A DNA stretch of 64,000 nucleotides from positions 1 through 64,000 of the forward strand of contig MCFE01000018.1 in assembly GCA_002104905.1 (NCBI GenBank), given 5' to 3'. The DNA comes from Basidiobolus meristosporus CBS 931.73 (Eukaryota > Basidiobolomycota > Basidiobolomycetes > Basidiobolales > Basidiobolaceae). The translations under genes were made by a program, and so were the position numbers. A model generated the notes under the pieces. That model saw only the letters and a program-made list of their open reading frames with translations. It was not told the DNA's origin and did no database searches. This document shows, in pieces, positions 32,764 to 44,179 of this stretch (position 1 is its first letter; every line of letters begins with the position of its first letter).

Positions 32764-33627
32764 ATGAGCCCCAAGCTGTTGCTCTCTGCAATGTCTACTA
32801 CTGCTATTACTGGAATTTTTCCCTCTGCTGAAAAGTTGGACGGATCTAACTACCAAGTGTGGAAGGTGAAGATGAAGATGCTGCTACAAGAAAGAGGCCT
32901 TTGGGATATTGTCATGGGAGAAGAATGCCCTCCTAAAAACGTGGGAGAGGAAGCCTTAAAGTACCAGAAGAAAGAACAAAGTGCCTTTAACTGCATTTGC
33001 CTTAATGTCAAGGACAAATTGCTAATTCAATGCTCAAGAGCAAAAACGGCAAAGAATGCTTGGAAAGCATTAGAAGACACCTACCAGCTATGTTCAGCTG
33101 CCAAGAAAATGTATCTGAGACAAAAATTCTTTACTACAAAGATGCAGCCAGGAGAAGAAATGAAAAATCTAATTAACAGAATTACCCTGCTGGTAGATGA
33201 GATGGAATCTGTGGGTGTACCAACTACTGATGAGGATGTGATAGTTACCATCCTGAATAGCCTGACAGATGAGTTTCAGGGCCTTGTATCAGCCCTAGAG
33301 TCCAGAACTGAAGATTTGACCTTAAATTACGTATATGGAAGGCTCCTGGATGAAGAATTAAGAAAATCTAACGCTAATAAGAAGGAAGAAGAAAATGCTT
33401 TAATAAGCAATGATAACCAACAAAGGAGGTACCCAAGACCCTACAAAGGCAACAGCAACCTGTTTTGTAACTACTGCAAAAGGAAAGGACACATATCAGA
33501 CCGGTGTTTCAAAAAGAAAGATAATCAGCAAAAGAAGCCTGAATATGGAAATGCTGCAACAGCTGAAGATAGACTATTCATATCTGCACTAAATATGACC
33601 ACAAACAAGGATTCTCCAACGTGGTAA
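32764..33627 (+). pseudogene. copia-1 gag with zinc knuckle
   Basis: Nucleocapsid precursor. Translation most likely starts at the ATG at 32764, just past the LTR, though the frame is open into the LTR. Copia gag landmarks: KLDGSNYQVWKVKMKMLL, AKNAWKALEDTYQ, MKNLINRITLLVDEM and the CCHC knuckle CNYCKRKGHISDRC near residue 240. A TAA stop at 33625-33627 falls exactly between gag and the protease motif IDSGAS. Confidence 0.88.
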
Positions 33628-36437
33628 ATTGACTCTGGAGCTTCTCAACACTTTACACACCAAAAAGAACTTTTTACCCAATATCAAGAAATTCCAATTA
33701 AGAAGGTTTTCATGGGTGATGATAGAACACTTGATCCAGTAGGAGAAGGAACTATCCAAGTAAACCTTAGAAGCAGTGAAGGAAGCCATACACTGACCTT
33801 TAAAGAAGTACTATATGTACCAGAAATAGCCAAGAACCTACTCTCTGTAAGCAAGGCCACAGTAGAAGGACTCAGTTTCAGTTTTGACAATTCTGGATGC
33901 AGGATCACTGATCAAAATGGTGCCCATATTGCTTTGGGCATCAGAGATCAGACTCTATACAAGTTGACTTATATTCCATCATATCTGGAAGCCAATATAA
34001 GTAACTTAAATGAAGAAACACTAATGCTTTGGCACAGGAGATTTGGACACATCAATTTTGATTATTTTGCAAAATGATAAAAGATCAGCTAATATCTGGA
34101 GTAAAAATTGATCCCCCAGCTAATTTGGAGCACTGTGAAGCCTGCATATATGGGAAACAAGCCAGACAACCATTCAAGAGCTCTGGCTTAATCAAAACTA
34201 AGAAAAAATTAGATCTAACTCACTTAGATCTGTGTGAACCTATGCAAAATTTATCCTTAGGCGGGATGAAGTACTTAATCACTTTTACTGATGATTATAC
34301 AAGATACACATGGGTCTACTTCATGGAGAGAAAGGAAGAAGCTCTGTCTAAGTTCAGGGAGTTTAAAGCCATAGTGGAGAGAGAAACTGGTGAAAAAATC
34401 AAGAAAATACGCTCAGACAATGGTGGAGAATATACCTCAAAACTCTTCATCCACTTCTGCAAAATACATGGGATAAAGCAGAAGACTACTGTACCATACT
34501 CCCCACAGCAAAATGGAGTAGCAGAACAAGCTAACAGATCAATAATTGATATGGCAAGATCTATGATCCATGATCAATAATTATCCTATGATTTTTGGGC
34601 GGAATCAGTTGCCACTGCTGTATACCTTAAAAATAGGAGTTATAACAGAATACTTTGTGATTCTACTCCATTTGAAGCATGGTATGGATATAGACCAAGT
34701 GCAGAACATCTAAGAATATTTGGGTGTACAGCATATGCCAAAAAACTGGCCGGAAATCAGTCAAAATTTGAGCCAAAAAGTGTAAAATACATATTTTTGG
34801 GCTACTGCAATGAGAGTAAGGCATACAGACTCTACAATACCAAAGCAAAGAAGCTGATCAAGTCCAGGGATGTGTTGTTTGATGAAAGTTCAAAATTTTC
34901 ACAAAAAATGACATCAGATGAAGACAAAAATTTGATCTCAAGTCCACCGATTGTCAGGATTGAATCAGAGCAAAACAATGAAAATTTTTTCACTCCAGAG
35001 GACTCTACAACCGTGGTTCAGCCAGAATCAGTGCCCAGGAATATCCCAGAAGTGAACATTCCAGTATCAAATGCCTGGAGATCAAATTGGACAAGAAATA
35101 GCCCAAGTTACTATATAAATGAGGGTACAAACTTAGCCTATGCCTATTCAGTCCATATTGATGAGCCCCAGACTGTAAAAGAGGCCCTAAATAGCCCTCA
35201 GACAAAGTTTTGGAGATCTGCAATGACTGAGGAATATCAGGCCCTGATGGAGAATCAAACTTGGGACTTAGTCAAATTACCAGTCAACCGGAAATCAATT
35301 GGATGCAAATGGGTCTTTAAGATAAGATACAAGGCTGATGGTACAATTGAAAGATACAAAGCAAGACTTGTGGCCAAAGGATACTCTCAAACAAAAGGAC
35401 TTGACTATACTGCGACCTTTGCACTGGTAGCCAGGTTTAATTCCATCAGATTAATATTGGCTATTGCAGCCAAATACAAGCTTTTTATACATCAAATGGA
35501 TGTAAAAACTGCATTTTTGAATGGACAACTTAATGAGGACGTGTATATGAACCAGCCTGATGGGTTCATTGACCAAGATAACCCCCATTTGGTCTGCAAG
35601 CTTAAAAAGTCACTATATGGTCTCAAACAATCACCAAGAGCCTGGAATTGCTAGATAGATTCTTATTTGGAATCTTTGAGTTTCAAAAGGAGTAATGCTG
35701 ACTATAGTATATACTACAAGCCAGATAGAGCAAATCCAGTTCTATTAGCTCTATATGTGGATGATCTTAATATAGCCGCCAATAACCTAGCAACTTTGGA
35801 GGAGACTAAATCCGGCCTATCTAAAGAGTTCAAGATGTCCAATCTAGGACTCAGTTACTACTTGGGGATTAGGTTCTCCATAGACAGAAGTACCCAGACT
35901 ATCACCCTAAGCCAGTCCAAGTATATACAAGATATACTAAAGAAGTATCAAATGGAAGACTGTAAACCGGCAGCTACCCCAATGGAGACAAACCTTAACT
36001 TGGTCAAAACTCAACCAAATTAAGAGAGCTTGGTGCCATCTGAAAGCCCTGACTTTCCTTATCAATCTATGGTTGGCAGTCTGATGTATATCATGCTTGG
36101 AACACGTCCAGATATCTCATATTCAGCGGGAGTTGTCAGCCAACATAATCAGAACTATGGATCTGATCATATTGCAGCAGTTAAGCGGATTTTTAGATAC
36201 CTAAAAGGAACTGCTGATATCTGCTTAAGATACACTTATAAGGACTCAGAACAAGATCTTGTGGGACACTCTGATGCAGATTGGGGACAAAATTTAGAAG
36301 ACAGAAGATCCACCACACGATACACCTTTCTTTACTGTCAAGGAGCAATTTCATGGAATTCAAGAAAGCAACCAACCGTAGCATTTTCTACCACAGAGGC
36401 AGAGTATATGGCAGACTGTGAAGCTACAAAAGACTAG
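33628..36437 (+). pseudogene. copia-1 pol: protease, integrase, RT, truncated RNase H
   Basis: Continues gag in the same frame. Protease IDSGASQHF; integrase zinc region, then THLDLCEP, RSDNGGEYTS and QQNGVAEQANRS (DDE core intact); RT from GCKWVFKIRYKADG through HQMDVKTAFLNG to LYVDDLNIA (YVDD intact); RNase H up to STTEAEYMADCEAT. Breaks: a one-base loss in an A run near 34,073, TAA at 34578, TAG at 35652, TAA at 36021. After about 36,437 the usual end of RNase H is missing and the LTR follows within 30 bp, so an internal deletion is likely. Confidence 0.88.
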
Positions 36438-36465
36438 TCAGTATGAACATTTAGCTGAGTGGGAG

Positions 36466-36814
36466 TGTTGTAAAAATTTGTATTTCCACCTAAATATTCA
36501 CCTAACTTAGTCACTTAGATCATCACCTTCAAATCCAAGAGAATACTGACCAAATTCCTTGTCGGGATTTACTTAGAATATTTTCACCAAAATACCAGGT
36601 ACCCAGAACATGAAAATTCTCAAAGTTGTCCAAACAGCCCCAAACTTTGCACACATGTTCTTGGGACCTTCCTTAACCTATTCTACATGTTTGTTATGCC
36701 AAGACCATGTAAAAGTATAAATACTACTTGTACATTCAATAAATCATTAAGTGAAAACCACATAATCTACTTGTTCTCCCAATCACTTCCAATATCTCCA
36801 AGACTCTTACAACA
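36466..36814 (+). repeat. copia-1 3' LTR
   Basis: 349 bp, partner of 32409-32759. Differences from the 5' copy are mostly transitions; at least three are CpG in the 5' copy and TpG or CpA here. Confidence 0.9.
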
Positions 36815-39759
36815 TCTAGGAGGGATACATGGAATGTGTCATGAATTTTTGTACTTGGTGGCAACTGTATTTGGTACACAATTAGACTAAGTTTCTTCTT
36901 GATCTTGAATGGACCTAGTTTCTTGTAATCTAATTTGTCACAAGGGCGGCTGGTAGCAATGTTTCTTCTCAAGAGCCATACTGAATCTCCTTCATTAAGC
37001 TTGGGGCTAGGCTGCTGTTTGTTGTCTGCAAACTTCTTGTACCCCTCATGGGCTAAGAACAGTTCTTTCTTGAGTGTTTCTTAGATTTCTAGAATTGTTG
37101 ATGCATGTTCAGCTGCTGGGGGGCTCATAGGGATGGGCTGAATATCAAATTGAGGATGAAAACCATAATTTGCATAGAATGGAGTGAGACCTGTTGCACT
37201 ATGACATGAGTTGTTGTAGGCAAATCCTGCAAGTGGCAGCAGTTGGGTCCAGTTGTCTTGCTGATAGTTAATATAGCACCGGAGGTATTGTTCATGGATC
37301 TGATTAATTCTCTCTGTCTGGCCATCTGACTGTGGATGAAAAGCGGTTGAGAGCTTGACTTGCATACCAAGATATTGCATGAAGTGTTTCCAGAACTTTG
37401 ATATGAACTGAGGTCCTCTATCTGATACAATGTCACCGGGGATACCATAGAGCCGGAAAATGTTCTTGATTACTAAGTGGGCAGTCTCCTTAGCATCTAT
37501 GTTCTTTGAGCAGGGAATGAAGTGAGCCATATTGGTGAGCCAGTCTACCACTACTAGGATTGAACTGAATTGATTTGATTCTGGGAGGTTGGTGATGAAG
37601 TCTATTGAAATTGACTTCCATTGCTGGTCAGGGATTGGCAAGGGTTGGAGAAGTCCATATGGCTGGTGTCTAGCAGATTTTACATAGTTACATGGATCAC
37701 AGGATTGGAGGTACTCCTTGACAAGAGATATCATCTTGAGCCACCAGAAGTCTCTCTTGATTGCATTCATGATTTTGGCAGTATCAAAATGCCCTGCAGC
37801 CATTGAATCATGGCTAGAATGGATAATATCCAACTGGGTATCAAGGTCTGGAACAAGCAGTTGGTGCTTGTGGTAGATCATGTCATTGACTAGATGTAGG
37901 CACTGGAGGTTTGGGAACTTGGGTGGTGGGTCAGTAGAGGATTTGAGATATTTCTTAATTGTTCTGGCTATGGAACTGGTGGCTTGGCTGGCCTTGACTT
38001 TCTCAAGGAGTGAGGGAGCAATAATACTGGAGGACAGGGTTGCAAGGAGCTCAAAGTGTCTTTTGCTGAGTACCGGGTTTTTCATTTGCCAACAGGCATC
38101 ATCCCCTTCTTCAAGGGAATACTCCACCTTTTTGGACAGGGCATCAGGTTTTCCCTGTTTTATACCTGGTCTATAGGTGATGACAAAGTCAAAACTGGAC
38201 AGGAAGAGGGACCATCTGGCTTGTCTCCGGTTTAGTACTTTTGAGGTAGCAAAGTACTCAAGGTTCTTGTGGTCACAGAAGATCTTTATCTTTTGGGCTG
38301 CACCATCAAGGTAGTGTCTCCATTGTTCAAAGGCAACAATGATTGCAAGTAGTTCCTTATCATAGATATCATAACTTCAGCTGGAGTAAATTTCCAGGAG
38401 TAGAATGCAATAGGGTGGAGTACATTCTTGTCATTGTACTGGGAAAGGATTGCACTAAGTGCAAAGTCAGAGGCATCAGTTTCTATGATGTAAGGTTTCT
38501 CCAGGTCAGGGTGACCAAGCAGGGGAGTGTACAGGAAGGATTTCTTGATGGAATTAAAGGACTTGGACTGTTCCTCATTCCAGGCAAAGGGCAGATTCTT
38601 CTGGGTGAGCCTTGTCAAGGGAGTGACTAACTTGGAGTAGTTGGCAATAAATCTATGATAGAAGTTGGTAAACCCATGGAAGGACTGCACTTCTTTTACA
38701 GAACAGGGAGTTTTCCATGACTGGATGGCTTCTACTTTCTTGGAATACATTCTTGTTCCATTAGAGCTGATAAGATAACCTAAGAACTCAACTTCTTTCT
38801 AGTCAAACTCACATTTCTCCAGTTTGGCATATAGGCCAGCAGTAGCAAGCTTGGTCAAGACTTTCTTAACATGGGAATTATGTTCTTATTGGGTCTTGGA
38901 GTAGATCAAGATCTCATCAAGGTAGATAACCACAAATTGGTTAAGGTATTCACAGATTATGTCATTCATCAGGTGTTGAAAGATGGCGGGGGCATTGATG
39001 AGACCAAATGTCATAACTTTATACTCAAAATGACCATATCTTGTTCTGAATGCAGTTTTCCACTCATCACCAGGCTTGATCCCAACAAGGTTTTATGCTC
39101 CTCAGAGGTCAATCTTAGTGAATACTTTGGCAGCAGAGAGTTAATCCAACAGGGTGTTGATCAGGGGCAAAGGGTACCGGTTCTTGATTGTGATCTTATT
39201 CAAAGCACGGTAGTCTACACACATTCTTAGGGTACCATCCTTTTTTATGACAAAGAGGATTGGGGCACCAGCTTGGGACTTAGAGTGCTGGATAAAGCCT
39301 TTCTGGAGGTTTTCTTGAATATAGCCATGGAGTTCTTTCAACTCCAGTTGCAAGAGGTTGTAAATAGGACCAAAAGGTGGGGTCTTTCCTTCTTTAAGGT
39401 CAATGGGACAATCATAGGGTCTATGGGCTGGGGGTAGTTTGGCTTTCTTCTTGTCAAAGACATGGGCAAACTCTTGATACTTGGCAGGTATTCCATTGGA
39501 GGGGGTTCCTTCAGTGATGATGGGCTCATGGGTCTGGGGTAGCTTAGGAAAGGATACTTCTTTACCTGAAAAATCAGGTGGTTTCATGGAGTTGACATGG
39601 TGGATTCTAGGGAATGTCAGGGTTTTGGTCTTCCAGTTGATAGCTGGGTTATGGTGACTAAGCCATGAGCTTCCAAGGACTATGGAGTAGTGGGGAGAGT
39701 TGATAATGTTGAAGGCTAGTGTCTTGTGGTGACCAGTACTGGACAGCTGGAGTAGACAT
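36815..39759 (-). pseudogene. gypsy-1 pol: RT, RNase H, integrase
   Basis: Minus-strand pol with few stops. 39,141-39,759: end of protease and start of RT ([20 protein letters not shown]). 38,750-39,140: palm, where the catalytic box reads YLDE instead of YLDD. 38,286-38,750: thumb and RNase H (IETDASDFALSAILSQY). 37,081-38,127: integrase with the zinc residues (HSSHDSMAAGHF, SCDPCNYV) and the triad in SIDFITNL, VSDRGPQF and SDGQTERINQ, all intact. 36,815-36,972 is the linker that joins the chromodomain piece at 32,408. Confidence 0.88.
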
Positions 39760-39860
39760 TGTGGGTTATTACTGACTGTACTTGGTGAGTGGGAGAGCTT
39801 GTAGGTCAAGTCAGTACCACTTGGTTCAGAATAGCTTCCAATAGAAGGTAGCAAGGTAAT
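39760..39860 (-). repeat. gypsy-2 3' LTR, left piece
   Basis: First 101 bp of the LTR (TGTGGGTTATTACTGACTG...). It is broken by the Harbinger insertion and resumes at 43856-44130. Confidence 0.9.
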
Positions 39861-40043
39861 AGACTTGTTCCATTGGATAGTGCCACATAGTGCCAGCCTG
39901 TTTATAGTGCTGGATTGATCTGGGACTCTACGGCACTATCAGGCACTATAATTTCTACCATAATGCCAGTGGTATGATACAGTTACTGGTAATCTTACTC
40001 AGTCTTATTTATGTTGCTCAGAATAGTGCTTTACTTGCTTTAT

Positions 40044-41710
40044 TTACTCTTCATAATGCTCCAGACACATTTCTCTCAGTGAATGTCTTCTTGTATGAGC
40101 GTACTGTGTATTAATAAGTATCTTAACTATTTTACCTATTAGACTTGTTCCGTTGGATAGTGCCACATTGAGCCATGAGTGCCAAATAGTGCCATAGTGT
40201 GCCTGAGAGTCATAGCAGACCTAAACTTGGCCACAGAGTGTGACATATAGTTCTGCATATTCATGCAAAGCAGCCCCTGTGTTTCACCTACTGTGTGGGA
40301 GAAAATCAATTTTTTAGCCTTTTTTTTGGGATCAAAATTGTGCATGAAGTAAAAGAGCACAGACAGACTGAAGATATGCATCTGGTACATTATACCCATG
40401 GCACTCTAAATCTAGCCCCACAGGCTTGTAGCATGTCACAAATATGCATGGCACTATCTTGGTCCACTGGTACTATCTGGCACTATAAGTGCTTTGTATA
40501 GGTTCTACTTTAGGGCTAATATTTAAATATAGTGCCAGATAGTACCAGTGGACCAAGATAGTGCCATGCATTTTTGTGACATGCTACAAGCCTGTGGGGC
40601 TAGATTTAGAGTGCCATGGGTATTATGTACCAGATGCATATCTTCAGTCTGTCTGTGCTCTTTTATGTCATGCACAATTTTGATCCCAAAAAAAAGGTTA
40701 AAAAATTGATTTTCTCCCACACAATAGGTGAAACACAGAGGTTGCTTTGCATGAATATGGAGAACTATATGCCACACTTTGTGGCCAAGTTTAGGTCTGC
40801 TATGACTCTCAGGCACACTATGGCACTATTTGGCACTCATGGCTCAATGTGGCACTATCCAACAGAACAAGTCTATTCTGCTGTTTTCTCCTATATATGA
40901 CTTTCCTCTGTATTTACCTGCCAATATGTTGAATCTCTTCAGATATCCAAATGTATGCTCTACCCTCACTCTGAAATGATTCAATTTCTCATTGTAGAGC
41001 TTCTGCTTCCTGCTAAGCACATCACTCCTTGGCTTCCTATAAGCTGTAATACATACTAATCTGTGGCAATCCTCTCCTATATAGGCTAAGTCTGCCATAC
41101 ATTTCTCCCCTCTACTGAATTCAGTATGATTCTCTGCCCAGAGTGCTTTGTCACGCCTACTTCCTGCAAATGGCCCACTAAACCAGATGATGTTACCCTC
41201 AATGTCAGACGGTGCTTGAAACTTCACACATAGTGCCTTGTACTTGCCAGAATAAAAGTGCCTCTGCCCTCTAGAAGGTCTGTTAATCCTCACTGGGAAG
41301 GTATCCAAAATACTCCTTACATGGAACCAGTTGTTGAACTCTCTGGGATATGGAAGTCTATTGGAGCTTCTGAACATAGTATTCCAAGCTTGCTCCAAGT
41401 CATTCATACACTCTGTAAGGTGGTTCTCCATTGCTGTCAGCTGGGAATGAAAGCTTCTAGGACTTTTGTTGCCATGGATGGTGGGATGAAACCTTGTGGG
41501 GCAATAGTTCTTGTAATAGCACAGAAGCTTAACAAGGGATCTCATAGAGAAGATTGGGGCTGATAGTCCACAGTACTTGGAATAGATCTCCTCTTGTGTG
41601 TCAAAAGGAAATCCAGTGGTAGTGATGGGATTGATGAGAAAAGACCATTCAGATGAGTAATTCAGATTAAAATTGGTGGATGATTGTATGAAGGCGGTTT
41701 GAATCCGCAC
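40044..41710 (-). pseudogene. Harbinger-like DDE transposase, 3' end split by a MITE
   Basis: HARBI1-type nuclease. Blocks: DTFPVRINRPSRGQRHFYSG with first Asp, KALCVKFQAPSDIEGNI, FSGPFAGSRRDKALW with second Asp, YNEKLNHFRVRVEHTFGYLK near the end. The frame is open from about 41,710 (no clear ATG at the start; the first in-frame Met is internal, so an upstream exon is possible). At 40,875 it enters a MITE. Without the MITE and one ATT copy the frame continues for about 30 codons to a TAA at 40044-40046. The rest of the gene has no stop, so the insertion is the main lesion. Confidence 0.87.
40141..40874. mobile_element. hairpin (foldback) MITE, copy 1, TSD ATT
   Basis: 734 bp, almost entirely a long inverted repeat: arms 40141-40487 and 40528-40874 around a 40-nt loop. 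Ends AGACTTGTTC match the Harbinger ends, and ATAGTGCCACAT near the tip is shared with the autonomous element. ATT lies on both sides. The arms encode the same chance ORF on both strands. Confidence 0.92.
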
Positions 41711-42019
41711 AATCTGCGTTATTTATCAGATTTTTAATGCATTATGATTAAATCTCCATCAATTACCATGTATCCCATCATTATGTTGCAAAAATCATCC
41801 GCAAACAATGCCTTGGTACTTTTATTGATGCTTTACTCAAAGGTCTATAGTCAAATAGGAAATCTGCAATTGATGTAATCTGATCCGTGTCAATGTGATC
41901 CAAGATGCATCATGCATAAAATATGGAAAATTCAACAATCACATTAGTTTTCATATATATTTCATATAAGACCAGGTTGATGCCAATATACTGCTGTATA
42001 AGTATCAAAATCCGTTGCT

Positions 42020-43267
42020 ATGGTCCCCATACCAAGTCTCAACTCATCTTTAGTACAACCCAGACAAAACCCATCCCCCAGCTCACAAGCACGGTCCGGA
42101 CCAAAAAAGTCAATGTCAGATCTGTTTGAGTTCTTGCCAAATGATTTTAGTATGGACCAAGTGTCTATGATGAGCCTTCATACAGATATTTGGGCACTAC
42201 TGATTAATCAAGCAGAACTAGATACCTTGGAGAGTCAACAAAGATGGAAGAATATGAGTAGAAAGCTGTGGCATGAGTTCTACATCAAGATGCCAGCCAA
42301 TGTATGTAAGAAGATATATAACAAGACAAGTATTGAAATCAAGAATGAGCTGAGAGTGAGGGGATTTGATGAAGAAGACACGCGGGAACAATTTTGCGTG
42401 CAGTTTGCACAGTACGGGCCGGACGTGTCTGTTTGTGCCTCAACTTTGGGAACTAAAGAGATTATGAATGAGTTTTTGCCTCAAATGACTAATGTACTGC
42501 ATGATATATTAGTAGAGCTAAGTGGCTTCCAAGAGCAATATACACAGGACTCATCCAGTCAACAGCTCCAAAGTATCAGACAGAGGGTAAGTGAATACCT
42601 TGAGGAATTAGATGGTGAGCTTCAGGAGGAAGAATACAGACCACAAGCAACATTGTCCAGATTACGCCCACACACCTTGCTGGATTCTTTACCATCCCTT
42701 GCAACCACAGCGTGCTGGCACATGTCAGTCCAGACTGCACCAAAACCCTTCACCAGAGCGCCCCATGTGGAGTCAATGCACATTGGGTCAATGCGCGCAC
42801 TTCAGAGCAAAACTACTAGAACTTGCCAAAGTGCTCATTTAGATACAAGTCCATTGGAGCAGACCAAGTTGCGTCAACATGCAGCATCACATCAAACTCA
42901 GCCAAGGGCCATCTCAACATGTCAAGGCGTGCCTGCGCGTGCCATCTTGCCTGACCATCAGCAAGTTACTTCTGGTGAACTGACTGATGAAGACCAACAT
43001 GAAGTGCCTTGACCACCAGAGCCCTTGGCAAGTAAAAGAACGCATCAGCATGTGGCACTCCAGGCCGGTTCAGTTAGTTCAGTTGGAGCAATTCAGCGCA
43101 GCCAAGCTGCAGCATTGCACTCATCAACTAGGAGGCAAAATACTGACTACAAATACACAAGTAGCCAAGATGATAGTCAGCCAGGAGGTAGTATAGGTGT
43201 GCAAAGTGAGTCACTACCAAATGCTTCAGTAGTAATCCCTGTGAGAAAAAAACCAAGGAGAAGATGA
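42020..43267 (+). pseudogene. second gene of the Harbinger-like element (accessory protein)
   Basis: About 415 aa, with one in-frame TGA at 43010-43012 where CGA is the likely parent codon (P-x-PPEP context). I do not recognise a domain. The first third is helical with WALLINQAELDTLESQQRW and LWHEFYIKMP, which could be a Myb/SANT-like DNA-binding unit, as expected for the partner protein of PIF/Harbinger transposases. The rest is Gln/Thr/His-rich, and the C-terminus RKKPRRR looks like a nuclear signal. Position head to head with the transposase supports the accessory role. Confidence 0.65.
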
Positions 43268-43855
43268 TGCAATTGCTTTGAATTGCTATTATTTGTAATG
43301 ATCCCAACAACCCTTTTTTTTTGCAATCTGAATCAAGCTATTGCAAATCAGTGAACATCAAATTTTTGATATAAGTAATATCTAGGTCATCTTATATTTG
43401 AGACAGAACCCCTATAAATAAACACCCTGCATATATATACATCATCTGTAATACCAGTGCAGCTATTGAATCTATTTGCACCTACCCAATTGCTTGCGTG
43501 CTAGCTATGACACCTTGTCCAATCACTAGGATCAAGGATTTACTTGCTCAATGGGCAAAATGTGATATTTAATGGCAAATCAAGTAGCTTGCTTAGTAGT
43601 CAGTGAGCCAATTGGGGGCTGCCAGCTTCAGAATACTTTTGGACCAATTAACCACTGAGATACCATCCAATTGGAATAATGGTAGCCAAATTGGTAAGTA
43701 TCAGTGTAGTTTATAGTGTGCAAGATTGTCCCACATAGTGCAAAATTGTCCAAGAACAATCCTGCCTTCTGGTAGCTTGAATATTGCGCCCAATTGTTTT
43801 TACAGCCGTGGATTGCGCCGCGCGCCCTGGCATGGTACAATGGAACAAGTCTAAT

Positions 43856-44130
43856 AAAGACTTGTGTTTATTCCGTCCCAAATCTCCATGTTCCCTTACT
43901 TGGTTCAATTGGGTAGATATATATATCACTTTGAGGCTCTGATAATAGACAATGTGTTATAAAATAGGGGCGTGAACACCTTCCTGTTATGGTAAGTGTA
44001 CTAACTAGATAAGGGCAGGGATAGGAGGGAGGGTGCGTGGGGGAATCATAGGGAGGATACTGGGGGACTTTGGGTAGGACTCTGGGGAGAACTCTTAGGC
44101 AAGGAGTGGGTACTGCATTCAGTACTCACA
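43856..44130 (-). repeat. gypsy-2 3' LTR, right piece
   Basis: Resumes the LTR broken at 39860 and ends TACTCACA. It aligns with 49,545-49,819 with a few per cent differences. Confidence 0.88.
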
Positions 44131-44179
44131 TATCCCGGGGGTTAAGAGGGAGCTTTGTCCTCAAAGTACTTTTGACTAA

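Larger units (their letters stand above)
32409..36814 (+). mobile_element. copia-1: near full-length Ty1/copia element, TSD TCTAG
   Basis: LTRs of about 350 bp at 32409-32759 and 36466-36814, each TGTTG...CAACA, differ at roughly 5% of sites by eye. TCTAG flanks both ends (32404-32408 and 36815-36819). A primer-site-like sequence (GGTTATGAGCCCC) follows the 5' LTR and a purine tract (GAGTGGGAG) precedes the 3' LTR. It is inserted in gypsy-1. The polyprotein has several stops and is not functional. Confidence 0.93.
39861..43852. mobile_element. PIF/Harbinger-like DNA transposon with two divergent genes, TSD AAT
   Basis: Terminal inverted repeat of about 15 bp (AGACTTGTTCCATTG). AAT flanks both ends (39858-39860 and 43853-43855). 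It carries a DDE transposase gene on the minus strand and a second gene on the plus strand, head to head, the layout known for PIF/Harbinger elements. It is inserted in the gypsy-2 LTR and holds a MITE copy at 40141-40874. Confidence 0.88.

Noticed and set aside
40139..40900. Nearly identical ORFs on both strands encoding MGIMYQMHIFSLSV-type peptides
   Set aside because: They are mirror images made by the long inverted repeat of the MITE and have no domain or codon signature.
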